Below are positions 1-5,495 of a DNA stretch of 5,495 nucleotides, piece by piece. The DNA comes from Terriglobales bacterium. GTDB taxonomy: Bacteria; Acidobacteriota; Terriglobia; Terriglobales; Acidobacteriaceae. The stretch lies in assembly GCA_015655365.1 (NCBI GenBank), contig JAATFE010000440.1:1-5495 (forward strand), written 5' to 3'. The notes under the pieces are model-generated. The model did no database searches. It was not told the DNA's origin and saw only the letters and a list, made by a program, of their open reading frames with translations. Position numbers and translations under genes: made by a program. The stretch's first letter is position 1; each line of letters opens with the position of its first letter.

Positions 1-1574
1 CCCACCTTGCGCGAGTCGCCAATCGGCGGCAGCAGCGGCGCGTTCTTGTCTTCGTGTGCGGGCGAAAGCGACGCCAGCGTGCGGGCGGCGGCCATAATCA
101 TGCCGTCGGTGACGCGGCGGGCCTTCGAAACCAGAATGCCCAGCGCCAGCCCCGGAAAGATGTACGAGTTGTTGATCTGCGAAATGCGCACCATCTTGCC
201 GTCGACTTCGACCGGAGCAAAAGGGCTGCCGGTACCCACCAGGGCGCGCCCATCGGTCCAGCGCAGCAGGTCGGCGGGTGTGGCCTCGGCCTTTGAAGTC
301 GGGTTCGACAGCGGAAAGATCACCGGCCGAGGCGTGTGCCGCGCCATCTCGCGCACAATCTCTTCCGTGAACGCTCCGGCCTGGGCGGAAACCCCCGCCA
401 GCACCGTTACCTTGGCGTTGCGCACCACGTCCAGCAGCGAAATGGGTCCAGGGCCGGAGAGCTTCCACCCCTCCACGTCTTCCTTCTTGCGCACCAGCGG
501 TAGTTGCCCTTCGCGCACGCCCTCGCAGCCCTCCACCAGCAGTCCATAGCGGTTGAACGAATAAATGCGCTGGTGCGCCTGCTCTTCGGTCAGCCCTTCT
601 TCCTTCATGGCGGCAACCAGCAGCTCCACAATGCCGATGCCCGCCGAGCCCGAGCCGAACATGGCGATGGTCTGCTCTTTCAGCGGAATGCCGGTGGCGT
701 GAACCGCGGCCAGCAGCGTGGCCGTGGTGACGGCGGCTGTGCCTTGAATGTCGTCGTTGAAGGTGCAGAGGCGGTCACGATATCGCTTCAGCAAAATGGC
801 CGCATTGACCCCCGCAAAGTCTTCCCACTGCAACAGAACGTGCGGCCAGCGGCGCATCACGGCTTTCACAAAAGCCTCGATAAAGTCGTCGTACTCCTGC
901 CCGCGCACCCGCTTGTGCTCCCAGCCGATATAGATCGGGTCGTTGAGCAAGGTCTCGTTGTCCGTGCCCACGTCCAGCAGAATAGGCAGGCAATGATCGG
1001 GCGGAATTCCGGCCAGCGCGGTGTAGAGCGCCATTTTGCCGATGGGAATGCCCATGCCGCCTGCGCCCTGGTCGCCCAGGCCGAGGATGCGTTCGCCGTC
1101 GCTGACCACGATGCAGTGCACGTTGTCGAAGCGCGGGTCGGCCAGAATCTGGTCGATGCGGTGCCGGTCGGGATAGCTGATGAACAGGCCGCGCGGCCTG
1201 CGCCAAATCTCGCTGAACCGCTGGCACCCTTCGCCCACCGCGGGGGTATAGACAATGGGCAACAGCTCTTCGGTGTGGTGCGCAATCAACGAGTAGAACA
1301 GCGTCTCGTTGGTGTCCTGCAAGTCGCGCATCAGGTGGTACTTGCCGAAGCTGGTGTCGCGATTGTCCAGCGCCTTTTTGCGGCGCTCCAACTGGTCGTC
1401 CAAGGTGCCGATGTGGGGCGGCAGCAGTCCGTGCAGCGCGAATTCGTCGCGCTCTTCTTCGGTGAAGGCAGTGCCCTTGTTGAGCCGTGGGTTGAGCAGC
1501 AGATCGTACCCGGAAAGCCAGGTGCGAACCACTGAATTGTCTGTCTGCTTGGGCGCTTGGGGGGGTGCACTCAC
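1..1574 (-). CDS. maeA: NAD-type malic enzyme (oxaloacetate-decarboxylating), C-terminus cut by window edge
   Basis: It oxidatively decarboxylates L-malate to pyruvate and CO2 with NAD(P)+, linking the TCA cycle to pyruvate in the cytoplasm. I read 524 codons without a stop from the GTG at 1574-1572. E. coli MaeA is 565 residues, so only a short C-terminal part is missing. Visible motifs: NETLFY (89-94); YTP with the probable catalytic Tyr109; GMGIPIGK ending in the probable catalytic Lys180; QWEDF with metal ligands Glu251 and Asp252; FNDDIQGTA with metal ligand Asp275; the NAD-binding GSGSAG (307-312); LSNPT (422-426); and a NN.YIFPG motif (468-475). The start is GTG, because GGAG lies 10 bases upstream and the family's N-terminal region begins soon after. 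No in-frame ATG fits as well. One oddity: the residue ending the second Rossmann strand, usually Asp (VDRFGL, FDKYGL), is Asn341 here. Family assignment is near certain; NAD over NADP preference is inferred from the MaeA-like sequence. Confidence 0.96.
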   Translation of the reverse strand, partial: MSAPPQAPKQTDNSVVRTWLSGYDLLLNPRLNKGTAFTEEERDEFALHGLLPPHIGTLDDQLERRKKALDNRDTSFGKYHLMRDLQDTNETLFYSLIAHHTEELLPIVYTPAVGEGCQRFSEIWRRPRGLFISYPDRHRIDQILADPRFDNVHCIVVSDGERILGLGDQGAGGMGIPIGKMALYTALAGIPPDHCLPILLDVGTDNETLLNDPIYIGWEHKRVRGQEYDDFIEAFVKAVMRRWPHVLLQWEDFAGVNAAILLKRYRDRLCTFNDDIQGTAAVTTATLLAAVHATGIPLKEQTIAMFGSGSAGIGIVELLVAAMKEEGLTEEQAHQRIYSFNRYGLLVEGCEGVREGQLPLVRKKEDVEGWKLSGPGPISLLDVVRNAKVTVLAGVSAQAGAFTEEIVREMARHTPRPVIFPLSNPTSKAEATPADLLRWTDGRALVGTGSPFAPVEVDGKMVRISQINNSYIFPGLALGILVSKARRVTDGMIMAAARTLASLSPAHEDKNAPLLPPIGDSRKV

Positions 1575-1581
1575 TTTGGTT

Positions 1582-1591
1582 TTTCTCCTAT
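1582..1591 (-). promoter_or_regulatory. Ribosome binding site deciding the GTG start of maeA
   Basis: On the minus strand TAGGAGAAAA precedes the GTG at 1574, giving a purine-rich GGAG at near-ideal spacing. It supports GTG rather than an internal ATG as the start. Confidence 0.7.
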
Positions 1592-1639
1592 ATCGACTTC
1601 AAGAATAGGTGCCGTCAAATCGAGTCTGCAACGACCCTG

Positions 1640-1645
1640 ATTGTA
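1640..1645 (-). promoter_or_regulatory. Possible -10 box for maeA
   Basis: On the minus strand TACAAT (one change from TATAAT) is preceded by GA and lies about 66 bases upstream of the GTG start, a plausible leader length. No good -35 hexamer sits at the standard 16-18 base spacing; the nearest resemblance, CCGACA, is 19 bases away. This is a weak, sequence-only call. Confidence 0.25.
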
Positions 1646-1722
1646 TCCGAACGCCATTTTGACGTGTCGGTGACGCGGGGCATCCGTCCGGCTTTTCCTC
1701 GCAAATTGCTCCACTCACTCTA

Positions 1723-1758
1723 GGATTCCCAGGTCTCGAATTTGAGACCTGGGAATCC
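1723..1758. repeat. Perfect palindromic repeat, copy 1 (15-bp arms, 6-base loop)
   Basis: GGATTCCCAGGTCTC (1723-1737) and GAGACCTGGGAATCC (1744-1758) are exact reverse complements around the loop GAATTT. The core 1728-1760 matches 4028-4060 at 30 of 33 positions, in the same orientation. It lies between the divergent maeA and amtB genes. No T-run follows either arm, so it is not a classical intrinsic terminator. A REP-like dispersed element is the best reading. Confidence 0.85.
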
Positions 1759-1764
1759 ACCAAG

Positions 1765-1850
1765 CCTGGGTGTCCCCCAAAGTTGCTGCCATCCTGAGCA
1801 GAGCCTGTCGCGTTTTTTTGCGGTCTGCGAGTCGAAGGACCTGCTTTTCG
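1765..1850. repeat. Diverged intergenic hairpin element with a T-tract loop
   Basis: CATCCTGAGC (1790-1799), then CGC-TTTTTTT-GCG (within 1810-1822) and GTCGAAGGACCTGC (1831-1844), resemble an intergenic element I recall as frequent in acidobacterial genomes. Here the arms pair poorly apart from the GCG/CGC around the T-tract, so this would be a decayed copy. It is preceded by CCTGGGTGTCCCCC, which resembles the CCGGGTGCCCC motifs at 4020 and 4104. Family membership is from memory and unverified. Confidence 0.4.
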
Positions 1851-2039
1851 GGCAGCTAGGCTGGAAAACCGCACTCTCTACTCCAGATTTCTCTACCTCA
1901 CCCTCCATAAATTAGCCATATCGATTTTCCGTTTCCTTATTCCATCTTTATGCGCATCGTGAAAAAGTATGTACCATACCATCCTTCAGCGGACCTGTGC
2001 CTTTTCGCATCTGGTTTCTCTCGTTGAATCCCTGCTCCC

Positions 2040-2110
2040 GCAGCAGCCTGGGGAAACTCGGGCGCTGGCTGCCGGTGCTTTTACCCGGAATGGCGGCCGG
2101 AAGCCCGCCA
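2040..2110 (+). promoter_or_regulatory. Hairpin-rich 5' leader of amtB, possible cis-regulatory RNA
   Basis: Three stems can be drawn in a row. GCAGCAGC (2040-2047) pairs with GCGCTGGCTGC (2062-2072) with one bulge. CCGG (2072-2075) can pair with CCGG (2085-2088). TGGCGG (2091-2096) pairs perfectly with CCGCCA (2105-2110) around an 8-base loop. The block ends 44 bases before the amtB start codon. It matches no riboswitch consensus I know, and GC-rich DNA gives such stems by chance, so the call is tentative. Confidence 0.25.
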
Positions 2111-2139
2111 CACTGCATGTCTTGGCCTCGGCATGTGAT

Positions 2140-2145
2140 GGGGAG
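2140..2145 (+). promoter_or_regulatory. Ribosome binding site fixing the amtB start
   Basis: GGGGAG lies 9 bases before the ATG at 2155. The same frame stays open upstream to an ATG at 1969, but that would bury the signal peptide behind about 62 non-conserved residues. This Shine-Dalgarno sequence therefore decides the start. Confidence 0.75.
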
Positions 2146-2154
2146 TGGATATTT

Positions 2155-3582
2155 ATGTGTCGTCGCGCATTCAAACTGCTGCTTTTGCTCGCCGTTCTGG
2201 GATTTCCGATCTTTTTGCAGGCCCAGACCGCCGCCCAGGCCCCCGTCACCCAGGCCCAGATTGCCGACCTCCAGCAGGCTGTCCGCAATAACCAGGCAGC
2301 CGCCGCAAACGCCCAAATGGCCGGCGACAATGCCTGGATGCTGGTTTCCGCCGCCCTGGTGCTGCTGATGACCGGTCCCGGCCTGGCCCTGTTCTACGGC
2401 GGCCTCGTCCGCAAAAAGAACATCCTGGGCACCATGATGCAGAGCTTCGCCATGATGGGCCTGGTCACGATCCTTTGGGCCGTGGTTGGCTACTCGCTGG
2501 CCTTCGGTCACGGCAACGCCTTCATCGGCGGCTTTGAGCACATCTTTCTGCGCGGCGTGGGCCTGGCGCCCAACACCGACTACGCCCCCACCATTCCCGA
2601 GCAGACCTACATGGTCTATCAGCTCATGTTTGCCATCATCACCCCGGCCCTCATCACCGGCGCATTTGCCGAGCGCATGAAGTTCAGCGCCATGGCCGTC
2701 TATCTCTCCCTCTGGTCGCTGCTGGTTTACAGCCCCATGGCCCACATGGTCTGGGGCGTGGGCGGCTTGCTCAACGCCTCGGGCGGTCACATTCCCAGCC
2801 TCGACTTCGCCGGCGGCACGGTAGTTCACATCACCTCGGGCGTCTCCGCTCTCGTCACCTGCATCTATCTCGGCAAGCGCATCGGCTACCCCAAGGTCCC
2901 CATGCAGCCCCACTCCATGGTGCTTAGTTTTATCGGAGCCTGCTTGCTCTGGGTGGGCTGGTTCGGTTTCAACGCCGGCAGCGCCCTCGGCGCGGGTCCC
3001 CTTGCCACCTCCGCCTTCATCAATACCCACTTTGCCGCCGCCGCCGCCGCCCTGGGTTGGACCGTCGCCGAGTGGATTCACAACGGCAGACCCACCGCTC
3101 TGGGCGCAATTTCCGGCGCGGTAGCCGGCCTGGTCGCCATCACCCCGGCCTCGGGCTATGTGCAGCCTTTCTCCGCCCTGGCCATCGGCCTCATCGCCGG
3201 CATCTTTTGCTCCTTCATGGTTTTTGAAGTCAAAAGCCGCCTCGGCTACGACGATTCGCTCGACGCTTTCGGCGTTCACGGAGCCGGCGGAACCCTGGGC
3301 GCTCTGCTCACCGGCCTCTTCGCCACCAGCGCCATCAACGCCGCCTTCGGCAAAGACGCCTCCGGTAAGCCCCTCCCCACCGGCGCAATGGACGGCCATT
3401 GGGGCCAGGTCCTTCATCAGGCCGCCGGCGTAGGCGTCGCCTGGGCCATCTCCATTGTCGGTACTTTGGTACTGCTCTTCCTGGTCGATAAGACCATCGG
3501 ACTGCGCGTAACTGCCGAAGAAGAATCGGCGGGCCTCGACCTCTCCCAGCATGGTGAGGAAGGTTACGACCTTAACTCCTGA
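2155..3582 (+). CDS. amtB: Ammonium channel AmtB (Amt/MEP/Rh family)
   Basis: An inner-membrane trimeric channel that takes up ammonium. The 475-residue product starts with a signal peptide (MCRRAFKLLLLL..., probable cleavage after Ala23). A hydrophilic Ala/Gln-rich stretch follows (about 24-58), then the usual 11 membrane segments. Key residues, by alignment with E. coli AmtB: Phe159 and Phe272 (Phe gate), Trp200 in AHMVWG and Ser276 in FNAGSA (outer ammonium site), Asp217 in LDFAGG, and the twin pore histidines His225 (VVHI) and His375 (GVHG). The cytoplasmic tail ends GLDLSQHGEEGY, matching the conserved GLD..SHGE..Y that contacts P-II. The gene is complete and ends in TGA. A P-II gene follows after 68 bases, so co-transcription is likely. 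The N-terminal stretch before the first membrane helix is roughly 25 residues longer than in E. coli. Function is near certain; the start is well supported by GGGGAG and the signal peptide. Confidence 0.97.
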   Translation: MCRRAFKLLLLLAVLGFPIFLQAQTAAQAPVTQAQIADLQQAVRNNQAAAANAQMAGDNAWMLVSAALVLLMTGPGLALFYGGLVRKKNILGTMMQSFAMMGLVTILWAVVGYSLAFGHGNAFIGGFEHIFLRGVGLAPNTDYAPTIPEQTYMVYQLMFAIITPALITGAFAERMKFSAMAVYLSLWSLLVYSPMAHMVWGVGGLLNASGGHIPSLDFAGGTVVHITSGVSALVTCIYLGKRIGYPKVPMQPHSMVLSFIGACLLWVGWFGFNAGSALGAGPLATSAFINTHFAAAAAALGWTVAEWIHNGRPTALGAISGAVAGLVAITPASGYVQPFSALAIGLIAGIFCSFMVFEVKSRLGYDDSLDAFGVHGAGGTLGALLTGLFATSAINAAFGKDASGKPLPTGAMDGHWGQVLHQAAGVGVAWAISIVGTLVLLFLVDKTIGLRVTAEEESAGLDLSQHGEEGYDLNS

Positions 3583-3587
3583 AATAA

Positions 3588-3989
<402 letters not shown>

Positions 3990-4027
3990 CCTTTTTCGTC
4001 GCAATTTCCTCCACAAACTCCGGGTGC

Positions 4028-4053
4028 CCCAGGTCTCGACTTTGAGGCCTGGG
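4028..4053. repeat. Palindromic repeat, copy 2
   Basis: CCCAGGTCTC (4028-4037), loop GACTTT, GAGGCCTGGG (4044-4053): 10-bp arms with one G:T-type mismatch. The stretch 4028-4060 matches copy 1 at 30 of 33 bases in the same orientation. It starts 39 bases after the glnK stop. It could stabilise the 3' end of the glnK transcript, but no T-run follows, so a terminator role is not supported. Confidence 0.8.
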
Positions 4054-4070
4054 AAACCACAAACCTCAAG

Positions 4071-4099
4071 GCGTCGACTTTGAGATCTGGGGAATCCCA
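4071..4099. repeat. Degenerate half-copy of the palindromic repeat (copy 3)
   Basis: GTCGACTTTGAG followed by ATCTGGGGAATCC repeats the loop and right arm of copies 1 and 2. The left arm (CTCAAGGCGTC) no longer pairs. It sits directly after copy 2, giving a tandem cluster. Confidence 0.55.
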
Positions 4100-4147
4100 A
4101 AATCCGGGTGCCCCCTCTGGGCAGCGCGCCGTAGTTTTTTGCGCCAA

Positions 4148-4163
4148 GGGTGGGAATCCACCC
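4148..4163 (+). promoter_or_regulatory. Stem-loop in the leader of the MFS gene
   Basis: GGGTGG (4148-4153) and CCACCC (4158-4163) pair perfectly around GAAT, 32 bases before the TTG start. A T-tract (4135-4140) followed by GCGCC lies just upstream, as in the element near 1811-1822. The block may be the end of another dispersed intergenic element rather than a dedicated regulator. Confidence 0.45.
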
Positions 4164-4182
4164 ACTCCATCGCCCGCCCGGC

Positions 4183-4190
4183 AAAGGGGA
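4183..4190 (+). promoter_or_regulatory. Ribosome binding site supporting the TTG start
   Basis: AAAGGGGA ends 5 bases before the TTG at 4196. The frame is open further upstream but offers no ATG or GTG with a comparable site, so TTG is preferred. Confidence 0.55.
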
Positions 4191-4195
4191 ACGAG

Positions 4196-5495
4196 TTGAC
4201 AGATTCGCATCTCGATCGCCGGGCCACCTTGCCTCGCCGCCGCTGGCGCATCGCTTGTCTGCTCGGCTTCGGCGTCCTGGTCAACTACTTTGACCGCGTC
4301 AATCTCTCCGTCTCCCACTCCTCTCTCGTCGTAGCTTTCGGAATCTCCAACATCGCCTTCGGCTATCTCTCGGCCGCCTACAACTGGACCTACGCTCTCT
4401 GCCAGTTGCCGGTCGGTGTCTTGCTCGACCGCTATGGCGTCAAGCCGGTGGGCCGCGTCAGCAGCTTTATCTGGAGCATCGCCTCCTTTGGCGCGGCCGT
4501 CACCCCCGGTCTGGGCGGCTTGTTCGGAGCCCGCCTCGCCCTGGGCGTCGGAGAAGCTCCCACCTTCCCCGCCAACGCCAAAGCCATCGGCTACTGGTTT
4601 CCTCCCAAAGAGCGCAGCTTCGCCACCTCCCTGTTCGACGCCGCCGCCAAATTCGCTTCCGCCATTGGCGTTCCCATCATAGGCATCATCCTGCTCAAGG
4701 TCGGCTGGCGCTGGAGCTTCGCCCTCACCGGCCTCGTCAGCTTTGGCTACTTCCTGCTTTTCTGCCGCATCTATCGCGACCCCGCCGACGACCCGCAACT
4801 CAGCGAGGCCGAGCGCCGCTACATCGCAGAAGGCCAGCAAGCCGCCGTCCCCGATCTGGGCACCTCCACCGAGCGGCCTGAGCCCGCCACCCTGGGCTTT
4901 CTCCTCACCCGGCGCAAGGTGCTTGGCCTGGCCATTGGCTTTGGCTCCTATAACTATGTCTTCTATCTCCTGCTCACCTGGCTGCCGAGTTATCTCTCCA
5001 TGGCGCTCCACATCGACTTGCTCCATTCGTTTCTTTACACCAGCGTTCCCTGGCTCTTTGCCACCGTCACCGACCTGCTCATCGGCGGCTGGCTGGTCGA
5101 TGCCTTGATCCGCCGCGGCTGGAACGCCAGCCTGGTGCGTCAGGTCGTACTGGTCGGCGGCACCACCTGCGGCTTGGGCATTCTGGGCGCTGCCCATGCC
5201 CACACCGCCAGTCAGGCCCTCCTCTGGATCAGCGTCTCCATCGGCGGCTTGGCCGCGGCGGCCCCGGTCGCCTGGTCCATCCCCTCGCTCATCGCCAGCC
5301 CCCACAACGCCGGAAAGGTTGGCGGCATTGTCAACCTCTCCAGCCAGATCTCGGGCATCGCGGCCCCCATCCTCACCGGCTATCTGGTCGCAGCCACCCA
5401 GTCCTTCGCCTGGGCCTTTGGCGCGTGCGCCGTCTATCTCGTCATCGGAATCGCCGCCTACGTCTTGATGATGGGCAAAATCGAGCCGGTAGACA
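4196..5495 (+). CDS. Major facilitator transporter, anion:cation symporter-like, C-terminus cut by window edge
   Basis: An inner-membrane secondary transporter, probably a proton symporter for an organic anion such as a sugar acid. 433 codons are read without a stop; the family usually has about 420-450 residues, so almost the whole protein is present. Helix 1 ends with NYFDR (30-34), typical of this subfamily. The loop between helices 2 and 3 has G(74)VLLDRYGVK. GVGEAPTFPANAK (117-129) with the following YWFPPKER, and GWRWSF (170-175), are further subfamily hallmarks. A hydrophilic central loop (about 193-236) separates the two six-helix halves, and TWLPSYL (261-267) opens the second half. 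The TTG start is chosen from AAAGGGGA upstream and a short basic N-terminus before helix 1. It lies 206 bases beyond glnK behind a repeat cluster, so it is probably a separate unit. Family is confident; substrate cannot be read from the sequence. Confidence 0.9.
   Translation, partial: MTDSHLDRRATLPRRRWRIACLLGFGVLVNYFDRVNLSVSHSSLVVAFGISNIAFGYLSAAYNWTYALCQLPVGVLLDRYGVKPVGRVSSFIWSIASFGAAVTPGLGGLFGARLALGVGEAPTFPANAKAIGYWFPPKERSFATSLFDAAAKFASAIGVPIIGIILLKVGWRWSFALTGLVSFGYFLLFCRIYRDPADDPQLSEAERRYIAEGQQAAVPDLGTSTERPEPATLGFLLTRRKVLGLAIGFGSYNYVFYLLLTWLPSYLSMALHIDLLHSFLYTSVPWLFATVTDLLIGGWLVDALIRRGWNASLVRQVVLVGGTTCGLGILGAAHAHTASQALLWISVSIGGLAAAAPVAWSIPSLIASPHNAGKVGGIVNLSSQISGIAAPILTGYLVAATQSFAWAFGACAVYLVIGIAAYVLMMGKIEPVD

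Larger units (their letters stand above)
1575..2154. other. Long divergent intergenic region between maeA and amtB
   Basis: About 580 bases without a convincing gene. From left to right it holds the maeA leader, a palindromic repeat, a T-tract hairpin element, an AT-richer stretch (about 1905-1975) that is the likeliest place for the amtB promoter, and a GC-rich leader. Short open frames here overlap the repeats and have no recognisable protein character. I found no convincing sigma-70 hexamer pair and no sigma-54 -24/-12 site for amtB. Confidence 0.7.
4019..4114 (+). repeat. Direct 12-bp repeats bracketing palindrome copies 2 and 3
   Basis: TCCGGGTGCCCC occurs exactly at 4019-4030 and 4103-4114. 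Together they bracket the two palindrome copies, which suggests that the repeating unit is larger than the palindrome itself. The related CCTGGGTGTCCCCC (1765-1778) follows copy 1. Confidence 0.7.

Noticed and set aside
504..1535. 343-codon open frame on the plus strand across maeA
   Set aside because: It is the shadow of the malic enzyme, which is intact codon by codon on the minus strand with all catalytic motifs.
1599..1908. Small minus-strand open frames in the maeA-amtB gap
   Set aside because: They run across the palindrome and the T-tract repeat, so their peptides only reflect repeat sequence. No ribosome site or known family.
1967..1979. GTATG-TAC-CATAC inverted repeat as an operator
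   Set aside because: The arms are only 5 bp with a 3-base centre, there is no second copy, and no promoter could be placed beside it.
2048..2065. GG-N10-GC spacing as a possible sigma-54 promoter for amtB
   Set aside because: Only the two dinucleotides fit. The flanking TGGCAC and TTGC elements are absent, and such spacing is frequent in GC-rich DNA.
2060..2125. Resemblance of the amtB leader to a cobalamin riboswitch (GGTGC..., CGCCACACTGC)
   Set aside because: The conserved elements are not in the right order or spacing, and the GGTG-AA-CC core and B12-box sequence are missing.
1969..2154. 62-residue N-terminal extension of amtB from the upstream in-frame ATG
   Set aside because: The extension has no conserved character, would bury the signal peptide, lacks a ribosome site at its ATG, and overlaps the structured leader. 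The ATG at 2155 has GGGGAG at good spacing.
4109..4140. TGCCC/GGGCA stem followed by a T-tract as a terminator after glnK
   Set aside because: The stem is only 5 bp and the T-run begins about 11 bases after it, too far for a standard intrinsic terminator. It fits better as part of the composite repeat.

Overview
The window looks like ordinary chromosome from a GC-rich, Gram-negative-type bacterium. The most likely source is an acidobacterium of the Terriglobia type. That guess rests on the style of the intergenic palindromes and hairpin elements (the CCCAGGTCTC...GAGACCTGGG and CATCCTGAGC...GTCGAAGGACC types), which I recall as common between genes in that group. I could not search for them, so the taxonomy is an inference.

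Layout: (1) Positions 1-1574, minus strand: an NAD-type malic enzyme (maeA) with a GTG start. Its C-terminus runs off the left edge. (2) Positions 1575-2154: a long divergent intergenic region with a perfect 15-bp-arm palindrome, a second hairpin-like intergenic element, an AT-richer stretch and a structured-looking leader before amtB. (3) Positions 2155-3582, plus strand: an AmtB-type ammonium channel with a signal peptide and an unusually long periplasmic N-terminus. (4) Positions 3651-3989, plus strand: its partner P-II signalling protein (GlnK/GlnB type), 68 bp downstream, with a GC-rich stem-loop in the gap. (5) Positions 3990-4195: a second cluster of the same palindromic repeat family plus a leader stem-loop. 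(6) Positions 4196-5495, plus strand: a major facilitator transporter resembling the anion:cation symporter (sugar-acid/organic-anion) family, with a TTG start. It is cut by the right edge close to its expected end.

The amtB-glnK pair is the functional core. AmtB conducts ammonium. P-II reads ATP/ADP, 2-oxoglutarate and usually uridylylation, and plugs the channel when nitrogen is plentiful. All residues needed for that interaction appear to be present. The gene order is amtB first, the reverse of the common glnK-amtB order. The malic enzyme and the transporter are probably separate transcription units.

I found no clearly new biological system. The points most worth a second look are the direct copies of a palindromic repeat flanking amtB-glnK, the structured amtB leader, the extended AmtB N-terminus, two local substitutions (Asn341 in the malic enzyme NAD site, Arg49 in the P-II T-loop), and a base-composition skew suggesting that the minus strand is the leading strand.
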